DNA from: Paenibacillus naphthalenovorans
GTDB lineage: Bacteria > Bacillota > Bacilli > Paenibacillales > NBRC-103111
Assembly (NCBI RefSeq): GCF_900099895.1
Contig: NZ_FNDY01000006.1
Span: 62,001 to 126,000, forward strand
Reading direction: 5' to 3'
Length of the DNA: 64,000 nt
Positions within the stretch are counted from its first letter, which is position 1; each line of letters opens with the position of its first letter. The notes beneath the pieces were generated by a model, which worked only from the letters and a program-made list of their open reading frames with translations, did not search any database and was not told the DNA's origin. Position numbers and translations under genes: made by a program. Below, in pieces: positions 51,467 to 59,306 of this stretch.

Positions 51467-51492
51467 TGGTTTTCCCACCGATCATGTTGAAA

Positions 51493-52527
51493 TTAGACGC
51501 TTTGCAGCGATTTGTCCCCCAAAAGCTCAGCCACAACGGCCAGTACCTTTTGCGGTGTCGGCAAGTAAATATCCTCCAGCGGAGGAGAGAAGGGGACAGG
51601 GGTATGGGGTGCCGTAATCCGTTTAATCGGCGCGTCCAGACTATCGAATCCTTTATCCGCGACCAATGCGGCGATATCCGTCGCTATACTGCATCGGGGA
51701 TTGGCTTCGTCAATGACAATAAGCCGGTTGGTTTTGCTTACCGAGGCCAGTATCGTATCTTCATCAAGCGGGGACAAGCTTCGCGGATCGACGACTTCCG
51801 CCTCGATCCCTTTGCCCGCAAGCTGTTCTGCGGCCTTTAATGCCGTGTGCACTTGTTTGCCGATCGCCACAATGGTCAGGTCGGAGCCTGCCCGTTTAAT
51901 GTCCGCTTGGCCTAACGGAATCGTATAATACCCTTCGGGAACCTCGCCGGTCGCATTATACAGCGTCTTATCCTCAAAAAAGACCACGGGATCGTTATCT
52001 TCAATAGCGGCCAGCAGCAGGCCTTTCGCATCGTAAGGGGTAGAGGGAACGACAACCTTAAGCCCCGGAATGCTCGTAAAAAGCGCGTACAGGCTTTGAG
52101 AGTGCTGTGCTGCCGCCCGGAAGCCGGCGCCATACGTCGTACGTATCGTGACGGGCACCTGCGTTTTGCCCCCGAACATATAGCGGAATTTAGCGCCTTG
52201 ATTAAGGACTTGATCCAAACAGCTGCCAATGAAATCATTAAACATGAGCTCGGCGATCGGTCTTAATCCTGTAGCGGCCGCCGTCATCGCGGCTCCGATG
52301 AATCCTGCCTCGGTAATGGGCGTATCGAGAACCCGTTCGCGGCCGAATTCCTGGACCAGGCCCTTCGTAACCCCCAATACACCGCCCCAGGCTTCATCAT
52401 TTTGCAAATGGTCAACGCCGCCTCCGCCCGCCACGTCTTCGCCAAGCAAAATGACATTTTCGTCTTTACGCATGGCAAGCTTCATCGCTTCATTAATTGC
52501 CGATGACATACTCAATTTTCTGGCCAT
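51493..52527 (-). CDS. acoB: 2-oxoacid/acetoin dehydrogenase E1 component, beta subunit
   Basis: A 344-residue transketolase-like E1 beta chain. LSMSSAINEAMKLAMRKDEN opens it, GEDVAGGGGV and the conserved TPITEAGFIGAAMTAAATGL follow, and the C-terminal domain holds IDEANPRCSIATDIAALV. It pairs with the alpha chain encoded 15 bases upstream to form the TPP-binding heterotetramer. A GGGGG site precedes the start. Confidence 0.92.
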   Translation of the reverse strand: MARKLSMSSAINEAMKLAMRKDENVILLGEDVAGGGGVDHLQNDEAWGGVLGVTKGLVQEFGRERVLDTPITEAGFIGAAMTAAATGLRPIAELMFNDFIGSCLDQVLNQGAKFRYMFGGKTQVPVTIRTTYGAGFRAAAQHSQSLYALFTSIPGLKVVVPSTPYDAKGLLLAAIEDNDPVVFFEDKTLYNATGEVPEGYYTIPLGQADIKRAGSDLTIVAIGKQVHTALKAAEQLAGKGIEAEVVDPRSLSPLDEDTILASVSKTNRLIVIDEANPRCSIATDIAALVADKGFDSLDAPIKRITAPHTPVPFSPPLEDIYLPTPQKVLAVVAELLGDKSLQSV

Positions 52528-52542
52528 CTTGGTATCCCCCTT

Positions 52543-53538
52543 TTAATAAGATACATAAACATCGGTTAGCAGCTCGGATTCGTCAGGGAAGGGGCTTTGT
52601 TCCGAATATTCGATAGCCGCCTCGACCGCTTGATCTATGGATGTTTCGATTTCAGCCAGATCCGCTTCTGTAAACAGCTGCTGATTCAGCAAATAAGCTC
52701 TGAATTGCTGAATGGCATCCTTTTCATTTAGATGCTCTTTTTTCTCCTCTTCTTTTTTATATTTTTGGGCATCTCCTTCAAAGTGTCCGTAGTTGCGGTA
52801 GGTGACACATTCAATTAGTGTCGGGCCCTCGCCTCTGCGCGCTCTTTGTACGGCTTCCTCCGCAGCTTGATAGACGGCAAGCACGTCCTTTCCGTCGACC
52901 CGGATGCCCGGAATGTTGTAAGCGATTGCACGTTCGGCGATCGTTTTGCAGCTAGAGGCCATATGAAACGGGGTTGCTTCCCCATAGCCGTTATTTTCCG
53001 CTATGAACACAACAGGCAGCTTCCAAATGGAGGCCAAATTGATCCCCTCATGAAAGGTTCCCTGATTATTCGCGCCGTCGCCGAAAAAGCATACGCTTAC
53101 CGCATTGGTTTTCTTATATTTGGCGGTTAATGCAGAACCGCATGCCAGCGGATACCCGCCGCCTACGATCCCGTTTGCGCCCAGCATGCCTTTATTAAAG
53201 TCGGCGATGTGCATGGACCCGCCTTTTCCTTTGCAGAGCCCGGTTGCTTTTCCGAACAGTTCGGCCATCATGCCATCCAAATCGCAGCCTTTGGCAATAC
53301 AATGGCCATGTCCGCGGTGTGTGCTGGTAATACTGTCCTTATCGTCAAGGTGTGCGCACACGCCAACAGCGACCGCTTCCTCACCGGCATACAAATGAAC
53401 GAATCCGGGCAGCTTTCCCTGGGCAAACAACTCATGAACCTTATCCTCGAACTTACGAATTTCCAGCATTTTTTGAAAGATCCAGCCGGCTTTTTCTCTG
53501 CTTAACGTGATCTTCTTGTCCTGCACAACGTCTACCAT
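52543..53538 (-). CDS. acoA: 2-oxoacid/acetoin dehydrogenase E1 component, alpha subunit
   Basis: A 331-residue TPP-dependent E1 alpha chain. The TPP-binding motif GDGANNQGTFHEGINLASIW continues to FIAENNGYGEAT, and TSTHRGHGHCIAKG and KGKGGSMHIAD are E1 alpha hallmarks; MHIADF and the short N-terminus are closer to AcoA than to PdhA. ATG 53538 is selected because GAGGAGG sits 8 bases upstream; earlier in-frame ATGs at 53604 and 53571 would include that site in the coding region. It is the first gene of the acetoin-type operon, transcribed from a sigma-54 promoter about 90 bases upstream. Acetoin rather than pyruvate as substrate is inferred from context. Confidence 0.9.
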   Translation of the reverse strand: MVDVVQDKKITLSREKAGWIFQKMLEIRKFEDKVHELFAQGKLPGFVHLYAGEEAVAVGVCAHLDDKDSITSTHRGHGHCIAKGCDLDGMMAELFGKATGLCKGKGGSMHIADFNKGMLGANGIVGGGYPLACGSALTAKYKKTNAVSVCFFGDGANNQGTFHEGINLASIWKLPVVFIAENNGYGEATPFHMASSCKTIAERAIAYNIPGIRVDGKDVLAVYQAAEEAVQRARRGEGPTLIECVTYRNYGHFEGDAQKYKKEEEKKEHLNEKDAIQQFRAYLLNQQLFTEADLAEIETSIDQAVEAAIEYSEQSPFPDESELLTDVYVSY

Positions 53539-53635
53539 ACGTTCAACCTCCTCTTGAATTTGAAATGACATGGCCTGCAGCTTGTGAATAAGCGGCAGCG
53601 GCAATCCGTTTCGCCGCCTTCACACCAAATAACTA

Positions 53636-53651
53636 AGCAAAAACTGTGCCA
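53636..53651 (-). promoter_or_regulatory. Sigma-54 promoter of the aco-type operon
   Basis: On the minus strand the sequence reads TGGCAC-AGTTT-TTGCT, with the invariant GG and GC at the -24 and -12 positions, an essentially ideal sigma-54 core. Transcription would start near 53624, about 86 bases before the E1 alpha start codon. An AcoR-like activator is encoded at the end of the operon. Confidence 0.85.
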
Positions 53652-53697
53652 AACCAAATCTCCCGCAGCAATGGCCGTTTTGTGCCCATGTCCCATA

Positions 53698-53741
53698 AAA
53701 AGTAGACAAAATGAGAATGGAGTCTCGTTTTGTCTACTTTT
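53698..53741. promoter_or_regulatory. Inverted repeat upstream of the sigma-54 promoter, candidate activator site
   Basis: AAAAGTAGACAAAATGAGA (53698-53716) and TCTCGTTTTGTCTACTTTT (53723-53741) are inverted repeats with one mismatch and a 6-base spacer. The centre lies about 95 bases upstream of the predicted start of transcription, the usual place for an enhancer site. It could instead serve as a terminator hairpin. Sequence from 53742 to 53879 shows nothing else I can name. Confidence 0.55.
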
Positions 53742-53879
53742 GTTCCCGATTTTACCGGTATAGAACTGGCATGGATGCATATTGTGCCATGAAGCGGAAA
53801 TTTTTTTCTTTTGAAAAAGGAGAAAATATAGTATTGTGTAATATATATGCTACACATATTGACTTCTGGGAGGATTGCA

Positions 53880-53906
53880 ATGAAAAAATGCATCACAGGC
53901 TTGTAG
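53880..53906 (+). CDS. Possible 8-residue leader peptide upstream of the terC-family gene
   Basis: GGGAGGATTGCA directly precedes ATG 53880, which opens MKKCITGL and a TAG at 53904-53906. The ribosome binding site is stronger than that of the downstream gene, 65 bases later. It may be a regulatory leader peptide or chance. No conserved riboswitch fold was recognised here. Confidence 0.25.
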   Translation: MKKCITGL

Positions 53907-53970
53907 ATCTTGAATGTAAGCCCTTACGGTAATGATTCTATTCTTCATTTATAAAAGGAGCGACAGGTGG

Positions 53971-54681
53971 ATGGAAGGGGCATTTCTGGTTGGACTGCTG
54001 AAGATTATTTTGATTAATATTGTATTAAGTGGTGATAATGCGGTTGTAATCGCTTTAGCGTGCCGTAATTTGCCTCAGAACCAGCAGAAAAAGGCTGTAG
54101 TTTGGGGGAGTTTTGGCGCCATCGCATTAAGAGTCATTTTGACGTTCGTCGCCGTTTGGCTTCTGCAAATTCCTTTTGTACAAGTAGCCGGCGGATTTCT
54201 GCTGTTGTACATTGCCGTTAAGCTGTTAAAAGGCGGGGAAGATGAAGAACACTTGAAGTCCGGATCTACGATAACCGAGGCGATTAAAACCATTATCATT
54301 GCCGATTTTGTCATGAGCTTGGACAATGTGCTTGCAGTAGCCGGAGCAGCCGGCGGGAATCTTGTTCTGATCGGCCTGGGTCTGGCGATCAGTATACCTC
54401 TGATTATTTGGGGCAGCCAATTGCTCATGCGCCTCATGAACCGGTTCCCCATCATTGTGTGGCTGGGTGCCGGACTGCTTGGATATACAGCGGGAGAAAT
54501 GGTATTAAGCGACAAGGCCGTGGGAAGTTATTTGGAATCGGTGTTCCCGGCGGGCCACTATGTGCTTCCGATCGGACTGGCTGTGCTTGTTATCGTTCTT
54601 GGAAAATTGGCTTCAAAGAAAAAAGGGAAAGAAAGCAGCGACGCCGTCATCGCCGAAGATGTTCATTCCACAGTGTCATAA
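53971..54681 (+). CDS. TerC-family integral membrane protein (YjbE-like)
   Basis: A 236-residue membrane protein with about seven hydrophobic segments. The TerC-family metal motifs are LSGDNAVVIALACRNLP in the first helix and MSLDNVLAVAGAAGGN in the second half, each with the conserved acidic DN pair in the membrane. Bacillus members (YceF, YkoY, YjbE) have been linked to manganese export that supports secreted metalloproteins. ATG 53971 follows AAAGGAGCGACAGGTGG; the longer open frame to 53932 has no site. It is monocistronic, with a strong terminator downstream. Confidence 0.9.
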   Translation: MEGAFLVGLLKIILINIVLSGDNAVVIALACRNLPQNQQKKAVVWGSFGAIALRVILTFVAVWLLQIPFVQVAGGFLLLYIAVKLLKGGEDEEHLKSGSTITEAIKTIIIADFVMSLDNVLAVAGAAGGNLVLIGLGLAISIPLIIWGSQLLMRLMNRFPIIVWLGAGLLGYTAGEMVLSDKAVGSYLESVFPAGHYVLPIGLAVLVIVLGKLASKKKGKESSDAVIAEDVHSTVS

Positions 54682-54760
54682 ATCATCCGGCATGGACGGC
54701 CGGATAGAGATTTGACTCCAAGGTATCGTGTCGGAACAATCATGCATATGGAAAACACCA

Positions 54761-54803
54761 AAAAGCTTAGTGAAGAAGCTGAAACTTCTTTACTAAGCTT
54801 TTT
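54761..54803 (+). terminator. Terminator after the terC-family gene
   Basis: AAAAGCTTAGTGAAGAAG pairs with CTTCTTTACTAAGCTTTT around CTGAAA, with one mismatch, then T. A smaller ATCCGGC/GCCGGAT hairpin lies closer to the stop codon (54685-54705). Confidence 0.88.
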
Positions 54804-54902
54804 AGGCATTGCCGCATTGATGTGCCGCACCATGCCCCGGAAAACAAAATATATTTAACCTCATTAAATAACAGAATATTTATAAAATTTAGAAAATTGT
54901 TA

Positions 54903-54960
54903 TTGAATTATTAGCGTGTGTGGAGTACTATTTAGTTAGAAAAGAACATTAACTAACTAA
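54903..54960 (+). promoter_or_regulatory. Sigma-A promoter and inverted-repeat operator of module 7
   Basis: TTGAAT (54903-54908) and TACTAT (54926-54931) with 17 bp between them form a good promoter. Immediately downstream, TTAGTTAG (54932-54939) and CTAACTAA (54953-54960) are a perfect inverted repeat with a 13-bp spacer, overlapping the expected start of transcription. A repressor probably binds here; no regulator gene for this module lies in the window. Confidence 0.65.
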
Positions 54961-54984
54961 CATAAGGCTAAAGGAGTTGATGGT

Positions 54985-55734
54985 GTGAAATTACAGAACA
55001 AAACGGCCATTGTAACAGGGGCCGGCCGGGGGATCGGAAAGGCTATCGCCAAGAAGTTTCTTCAGGAAGGCGCACAGGTGGTCATTTGCGATCTGGGAGA
55101 AACAAGATTACATAACGCGGCCAAAGAATTGAGTGAATATGGAACTGTGCACCGTATTACGGTTGACGTGACGAAGCGGGAGCAGGTTTTGGAGCTGGTG
55201 AAATTTACGAAAACGACATTCGGATCCATTGATATTCTGGCCAATAATGCGGGAATTGCCCGTTTCGAACCGTTCTTGGACATCACGGATCAAAATTGGC
55301 AGGATACACTGAATGTGAATTTGACAGGTGTCTTTCTGTGCTCCCAATTGGTTGCACACGAAATGAAACAACAACATGCAGGGGTCATCGTGAACATGGC
55401 TTCGACGAATGGAATATTGGGCGAAAAAGGTCTTGCTCATTATAATGCAACGAAAGCAGGGGTTATCCTGCTTGGCAAATCGATGGCGATCGAGCTTGCG
55501 CCGTTTAACATTCGGGTCAATTCGGTCTGTCCGGGATTCATACTGACCGAATTGGCGCTGGAAGGCGGCATGTCCAAGGAGGAAGTCCAAAACTACACTT
55601 CCAAAATTCCCTTGAACCGTTACGGCAAGGTGGAGGATGTCGCCAACGCATTTGCTTTTCTCGCTTCAGAGGAAGCGTCATTTATAACAGGAACGGAATT
55701 GGTCGTAGACGGCGGACAGATCTGTCAAGAATAA
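54985..55734 (+). CDS. SDR-family oxidoreductase
   Basis: A 249-residue classical short-chain dehydrogenase: TGAGRGIG cofactor motif, NNAG near residue 86, catalytic Ser, Tyr, Lys in NMASTNGILGEKGLAHYNAT with K following, and C-terminal FITGTELVVDGG. The GTG start follows AAGGAG by 8 bases. As first gene of the module it probably oxidises a hydroxyl of the imported compound or of a breakdown product. Confidence 0.9.
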   Translation: MKLQNKTAIVTGAGRGIGKAIAKKFLQEGAQVVICDLGETRLHNAAKELSEYGTVHRITVDVTKREQVLELVKFTKTTFGSIDILANNAGIARFEPFLDITDQNWQDTLNVNLTGVFLCSQLVAHEMKQQHAGVIVNMASTNGILGEKGLAHYNATKAGVILLGKSMAIELAPFNIRVNSVCPGFILTELALEGGMSKEEVQNYTSKIPLNRYGKVEDVANAFAFLASEEASFITGTELVVDGGQICQE

Positions 55735-55756
55735 GCGAATGGGAAGGGGGCTATTC

Positions 55757-57046
55757 ATGCTCGCTAACATCAGCCGGTGGGTAGATGAACATCGCCAGTA
55801 TATTTTGGATTTTAACAGGTCCCTGGTTTCGATCCCGAGCGAAAATCATTATCCTGTGGGCGACGAAAAACAGATTCAGGAATTTATCTATCATTTTTTA
55901 AGTACGTTGAATTGTGACATGGATATGTTTCTGCCGACCGATGTACCGGGCCTGACGGAACATCAAGCCTATCTGGGCAATCGGAAGTATGAGAACCGTC
56001 CTAATGTTGTGGCAAGAAAGCGGGGAAAGGGCGGCGGAAGGTCGCTGATCTTCACCGGGCATGTAGATACGGTACCCAGAGGAGAAGACCCCTGGTCGGT
56101 CGATCCCTTCTCCGGAACAGTAAAAGACGGCAAGCAGTACGGGTTGGGCCTGTTCGACATGAAGGGCGGGATGGCGGCGGCTATGATGGCTCTCCAGCTG
56201 CTCGAAGATCTGAAGATTGCCTTAAAGGGAGACGTCATCATCGAGACCGTCGTCGATGAAGAGTATGGAGGCGCAAACGCCACGCTGGCCTGCGTGTTAA
56301 AAGGCTACGAAGCGGACTTGGCCATCGTGCCGGAACCGTCCAATCTCGCCATTTGCCCGGCCAATCAGGGCGGCAGTATGTTCCGAATCACCTTCCGGGG
56401 GCGTCCGGGCCGTTCCTTCAGCGGAGAGCCTTTGATCAATCCCGTCTTTGCCGCAGCAAGATTCCTTACGATCTTCCATCAGTTTGAAACCGATCACCGC
56501 AGAAAGAGATCCCAATCCCGTTGGTTCGTGAATGACCACGGCCTGCCCGCGTACGTACAAAGCGTGAAAGCGGGTCCCGTTAACTCGCCTCTAAGCGACA
56601 GGGTGCCAAGCCACTGTACGATCGATGTATGGATTCAGTGTTATCCGGAGACAACGGAAGAGGAGCTGCGCCGCGACTTCGAAAATTATTACAGGGAAAA
56701 GGCTGCCCATGATGACATTCTCCGCGATATGCCGCCTGTCATTGAGAAATTGATCCGTTTTCTGCCGGGGACAGGCATTCCTGAGGATCATCCTTCTTTA
56801 GAGGTGCTGTCCAAGGTGGCCCAAACCGTATATCCCGGCGGTCTTCCCGTACAAGGAGCGCCCTTTGCCTGCGACTCCTTCGTATTTAATCTTTACAGCC
56901 GGACACCGGCGGTCATCTGGGGACCCAAAGGCGGAAATGCCCATGCTCCTGATGAGTATATCGAGGTGGAGGACTTTTTCCTGCTGGTGAAGCTGTATGC
57001 GCTGGCCATGACGGAATGGTGCGGAGTTGACGGCAGTACGGAATGA
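55757..57046 (+). CDS. M20-family metallohydrolase (deacylase/peptidase-like)
   Basis: A 429-residue M20 enzyme. The catalytic domain has His102 and Asp104 in GHVDTVP, the bridging Asp in GLFDMKGG, the general-base Glu in VVDEEYGG, and a later His in GGNAHAPDEY. In the dimerisation domain the place where relatives carry a His (as in AHSS- or AHAG-like motifs) reads RPGRSFSGEP, with no His. Such enzymes hydrolyse amide bonds of N-acyl amino acids or dipeptides. ATG 55757 follows AAGGGGG. It lies between the SDR and RidA genes, suggesting work on an N-containing substrate. Confidence 0.88.
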   Translation: MLANISRWVDEHRQYILDFNRSLVSIPSENHYPVGDEKQIQEFIYHFLSTLNCDMDMFLPTDVPGLTEHQAYLGNRKYENRPNVVARKRGKGGGRSLIFTGHVDTVPRGEDPWSVDPFSGTVKDGKQYGLGLFDMKGGMAAAMMALQLLEDLKIALKGDVIIETVVDEEYGGANATLACVLKGYEADLAIVPEPSNLAICPANQGGSMFRITFRGRPGRSFSGEPLINPVFAAARFLTIFHQFETDHRRKRSQSRWFVNDHGLPAYVQSVKAGPVNSPLSDRVPSHCTIDVWIQCYPETTEEELRRDFENYYREKAAHDDILRDMPPVIEKLIRFLPGTGIPEDHPSLEVLSKVAQTVYPGGLPVQGAPFACDSFVFNLYSRTPAVIWGPKGGNAHAPDEYIEVEDFFLLVKLYALAMTEWCGVDGSTE

Positions 57047-57084
57047 CCAACCGATGACCATTGATAAAAAGGGAGGAATAGACA

Positions 57085-57459
57085 ATGAAAAAACAACTGC
57101 TGACCCGTCTGGCGCCGGCTCCTGCGGGTCCTTACTCGCAAGGGATCCAATTCGGCAATACGATCTATACGGCGGGACAAGGACCGATCGATGCCGAAAC
57201 GGGAAAGGTTCAAGGCGATACGATCGAAGAACAAACGGCTAAAACGCTGGATAACCTCAAGTACATATTGGAGCAAGCCGGCGCTACGTTTGACGATGTG
57301 GTGAAAGTGACGGTCCATCTAAGCGACCTGGGGGATTTTCAGGCCTTTAACGAAGTGTATAAACGCTACTTTAAGGAGCCTTACCCTGTTCGTACAACCG
57401 TAGGCAGCCAACTGCTGGGCATCAAAGTGGAAATCGACGCCGTGGCCATTCTCAAATAA
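57085..57459 (+). CDS. ridA: RidA-family enamine/imine deaminase
   Basis: A 124-residue protein of the YjgF/YER057c/UK114 family. PAGPYSQGIQFGNTIYTAGQ is the N-terminal signature, and YPVRTTVGSQLLGIKVEIDA holds the conserved Arg and the Glu of the active site. RidA proteins hydrolyse reactive 2-aminoacrylate-type imines made by PLP-dependent dehydratases. That fits the D-serine-dehydratase-fold enzyme encoded at 59306 in the same module. AAAGGGAGG precedes the ATG. Confidence 0.92.
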   Translation: MKKQLLTRLAPAPAGPYSQGIQFGNTIYTAGQGPIDAETGKVQGDTIEEQTAKTLDNLKYILEQAGATFDDVVKVTVHLSDLGDFQAFNEVYKRYFKEPYPVRTTVGSQLLGIKVEIDAVAILK

Positions 57460-57534
57460 AATCTGATGCATCCGGGCAAATCGTTATACCGATGGAATAG
57501 TGGATACAAAGGTCATATGGAATTGGGGTGAGCC

Positions 57535-58470
57535 ATGGAAATTGAAAAAGGTACGGTCGGATCAGGAATAAAGAAGAAAGAACAAAAAATTCGCCGCAGC
57601 AGCCGGATCATCGGGAAAACAATGCCGTATCTCTGGCTGCTTCCGAGTATCAGCCTCATCGTATTCATTACCGTTTTCCCGATTTACGAGCTATTTTCCG
57701 CTTCCGTGTCCCAAATCAGCTTATCCGGAGTGAAGAAAGGATATATCGGATTTCGCAATTTCTCCAACGTCCTGAGCGACGCCGTATTTTTGACGGTTTT
57801 AAAAAACACGCTGATCTGGACGGTTAGCGTAGTCGGCATCAGCACCGTGCTGTCACTGGGAATCGCACAGCTGCTGAACAGGGATTTTCCCGGGCGGCGA
57901 TGGGTGCGTGCCGCCCTGATTATCCCATGGGCGGTATCCTTGATTATTACCTCCGTGATTTGGAAATGGATTCTCGATTACAACTACGGTGCCTTGAATT
58001 TGATTCTGCTTAAGCTCAACCTGATTAATGAAAATATCTTCTGGCTGGCTTCGCCGTCGACTTCTTTTCCTGCGATGATCGGAGTGGGGATATTCGTGAC
58101 GATTCCTTTTACGAGCTTTGTGCTCCTCTCCGGCCTGCAGTCGATCTCCGCCGAATTGTACGAATCCGCCAGTGTGGACGGCGCAAACGCCTGGAGCCAG
58201 TTTTATCATGTCACCCTGCCGCTTTTAAGACAGCCTCTGACCATCAGTACGGTGCTCAACACCATCTATGTTTTCAATTCGTTCCCTATCATCTGGTCGA
58301 TGACCAAAGGGGATCCTGTCCATCAGACGGATACCATCATTACCTATCTGTACAAGCTGGCCTTTGCCGCTCATAAGATGGGTGAAGCCGCCGCCGTATC
58401 CGTGATCAGTTTTCTTCTTCTATTGTTGTTTTCCATTATTTACACGACCATTGCCTTGAGGAGGGAATAG
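57535..58470 (+). CDS. ABC transporter permease, MalF type
   Basis: A 311-residue permease with six main hydrophobic segments and a cytoplasmic N-terminal tail of about 28 residues. The EAA loop reads ELYESASVDGANAWSQFYHV, then TLPLLRQPLTIS, the contact for the ATPase. WKWILDYNYGALNLILLKL is typical of sugar permeases of this group. It forms the channel with the MalG-type partner encoded two bases downstream. No ATPase gene is present, so a shared MsmX-type ATPase is likely. Confidence 0.92.
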   Translation: MEIEKGTVGSGIKKKEQKIRRSSRIIGKTMPYLWLLPSISLIVFITVFPIYELFSASVSQISLSGVKKGYIGFRNFSNVLSDAVFLTVLKNTLIWTVSVVGISTVLSLGIAQLLNRDFPGRRWVRAALIIPWAVSLIITSVIWKWILDYNYGALNLILLKLNLINENIFWLASPSTSFPAMIGVGIFVTIPFTSFVLLSGLQSISAELYESASVDGANAWSQFYHVTLPLLRQPLTISTVLNTIYVFNSFPIIWSMTKGDPVHQTDTIITYLYKLAFAAHKMGEAAAVSVISFLLLLLFSIIYTTIALRRE

Positions 58471-58472
58471 CC

Positions 58473-59306
58473 GTGCCAAGGTCAATGAGAATTCAAAATG
58501 CATTCCTTTCCATGTTCGCTTATGTTCTCTTTGCTGTCATGGTTTTTCCTTACCTGATCATGCTGATCGTTTCATTAAAAAGCAAGGCCGAGGTCTATTC
58601 GATCCCCCCGACCTTCTTTCCGGTCAACTGGACATTTTCCAACTTTGCGGATATTTGGCATATGGTGCCGTTGGCCGATTATTTGCTGAACACCGTCGTG
58701 ATTGCGGGCGGCGCCACGGCTTTGGCGTTGATCTGTGCAATTCCGGCCGCTTACGTGCTGGCACGGATGAAATTTAAAGGGAAACAAATGTATTTGTATC
58801 TGATTATGATAACGCAGATGTTCTCGCCGATCGTGCTGCTTGTCGGCTTGTTCCGCGAAATGCATTGGCTAGGTCTGATGGATTCGGTCTGGGGACTTGT
58901 TCTCACCAATGCCGCCTTCAATCAGGCGTTTGCGGTGTGGATACTCAGCGGTTATTTCTCGACGATCCCGTATGAGCTTGAACAGGCCGCCTGGCTGGAC
59001 GGTTGTACGAAATGGCAGGCCCTGCGCAGGATTACGCTGCCCTTGGCCGTTCCGGGGATCATGACCACCGTCATTTTTGTTTTCATTGCCGCATGGAATG
59101 AGTTCGCCGTCGCGTTGACCTTCATTTCGACGGAAACGTCGAAGCCGCTGACCGTCGGAATTTACGCTTTCTTCGGCATGTATGACGTCCAATGGCAGTA
59201 TGTGTTCGCCACCTCGCTGGTAGCGATCGTGCCGGTCGTTATTCTTTTTCTCAGCATCGAGAAGTATTTAATTAGCGGACTTACGGCAGGAGGAGTGAAG
59301 CATTGA
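58473..59306 (+). CDS. ABC transporter permease, MalG type
   Basis: A 277-residue permease with six hydrophobic segments and the EAA loop ELEQAAWLDGCTKWQALRRI, then TLPLAVPGIMTT. The GTG start at 58473 follows AGGAGGG by about 8 bases; ATG 58485 is the alternative. It overlaps the next gene by one base. It pairs with the MalF-type permease and the binding lipoprotein at 62891, and is expected to import a sugar-like or polar compound. Confidence 0.92.
   Translation: MPRSMRIQNAFLSMFAYVLFAVMVFPYLIMLIVSLKSKAEVYSIPPTFFPVNWTFSNFADIWHMVPLADYLLNTVVIAGGATALALICAIPAAYVLARMKFKGKQMYLYLIMITQMFSPIVLLVGLFREMHWLGLMDSVWGLVLTNAAFNQAFAVWILSGYFSTIPYELEQAAWLDGCTKWQALRRITLPLAVPGIMTTVIFVFIAAWNEFAVALTFISTETSKPLTVGIYAFFGMYDVQWQYVFATSLVAIVPVVILFLSIEKYLISGLTAGGVKH

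Noticed and set aside
53742-53970. Possible yybP-ykoY manganese riboswitch ahead of the terC-family gene
   Set aside because: I could not find the conserved loop sequences or a matching fold in the leader.
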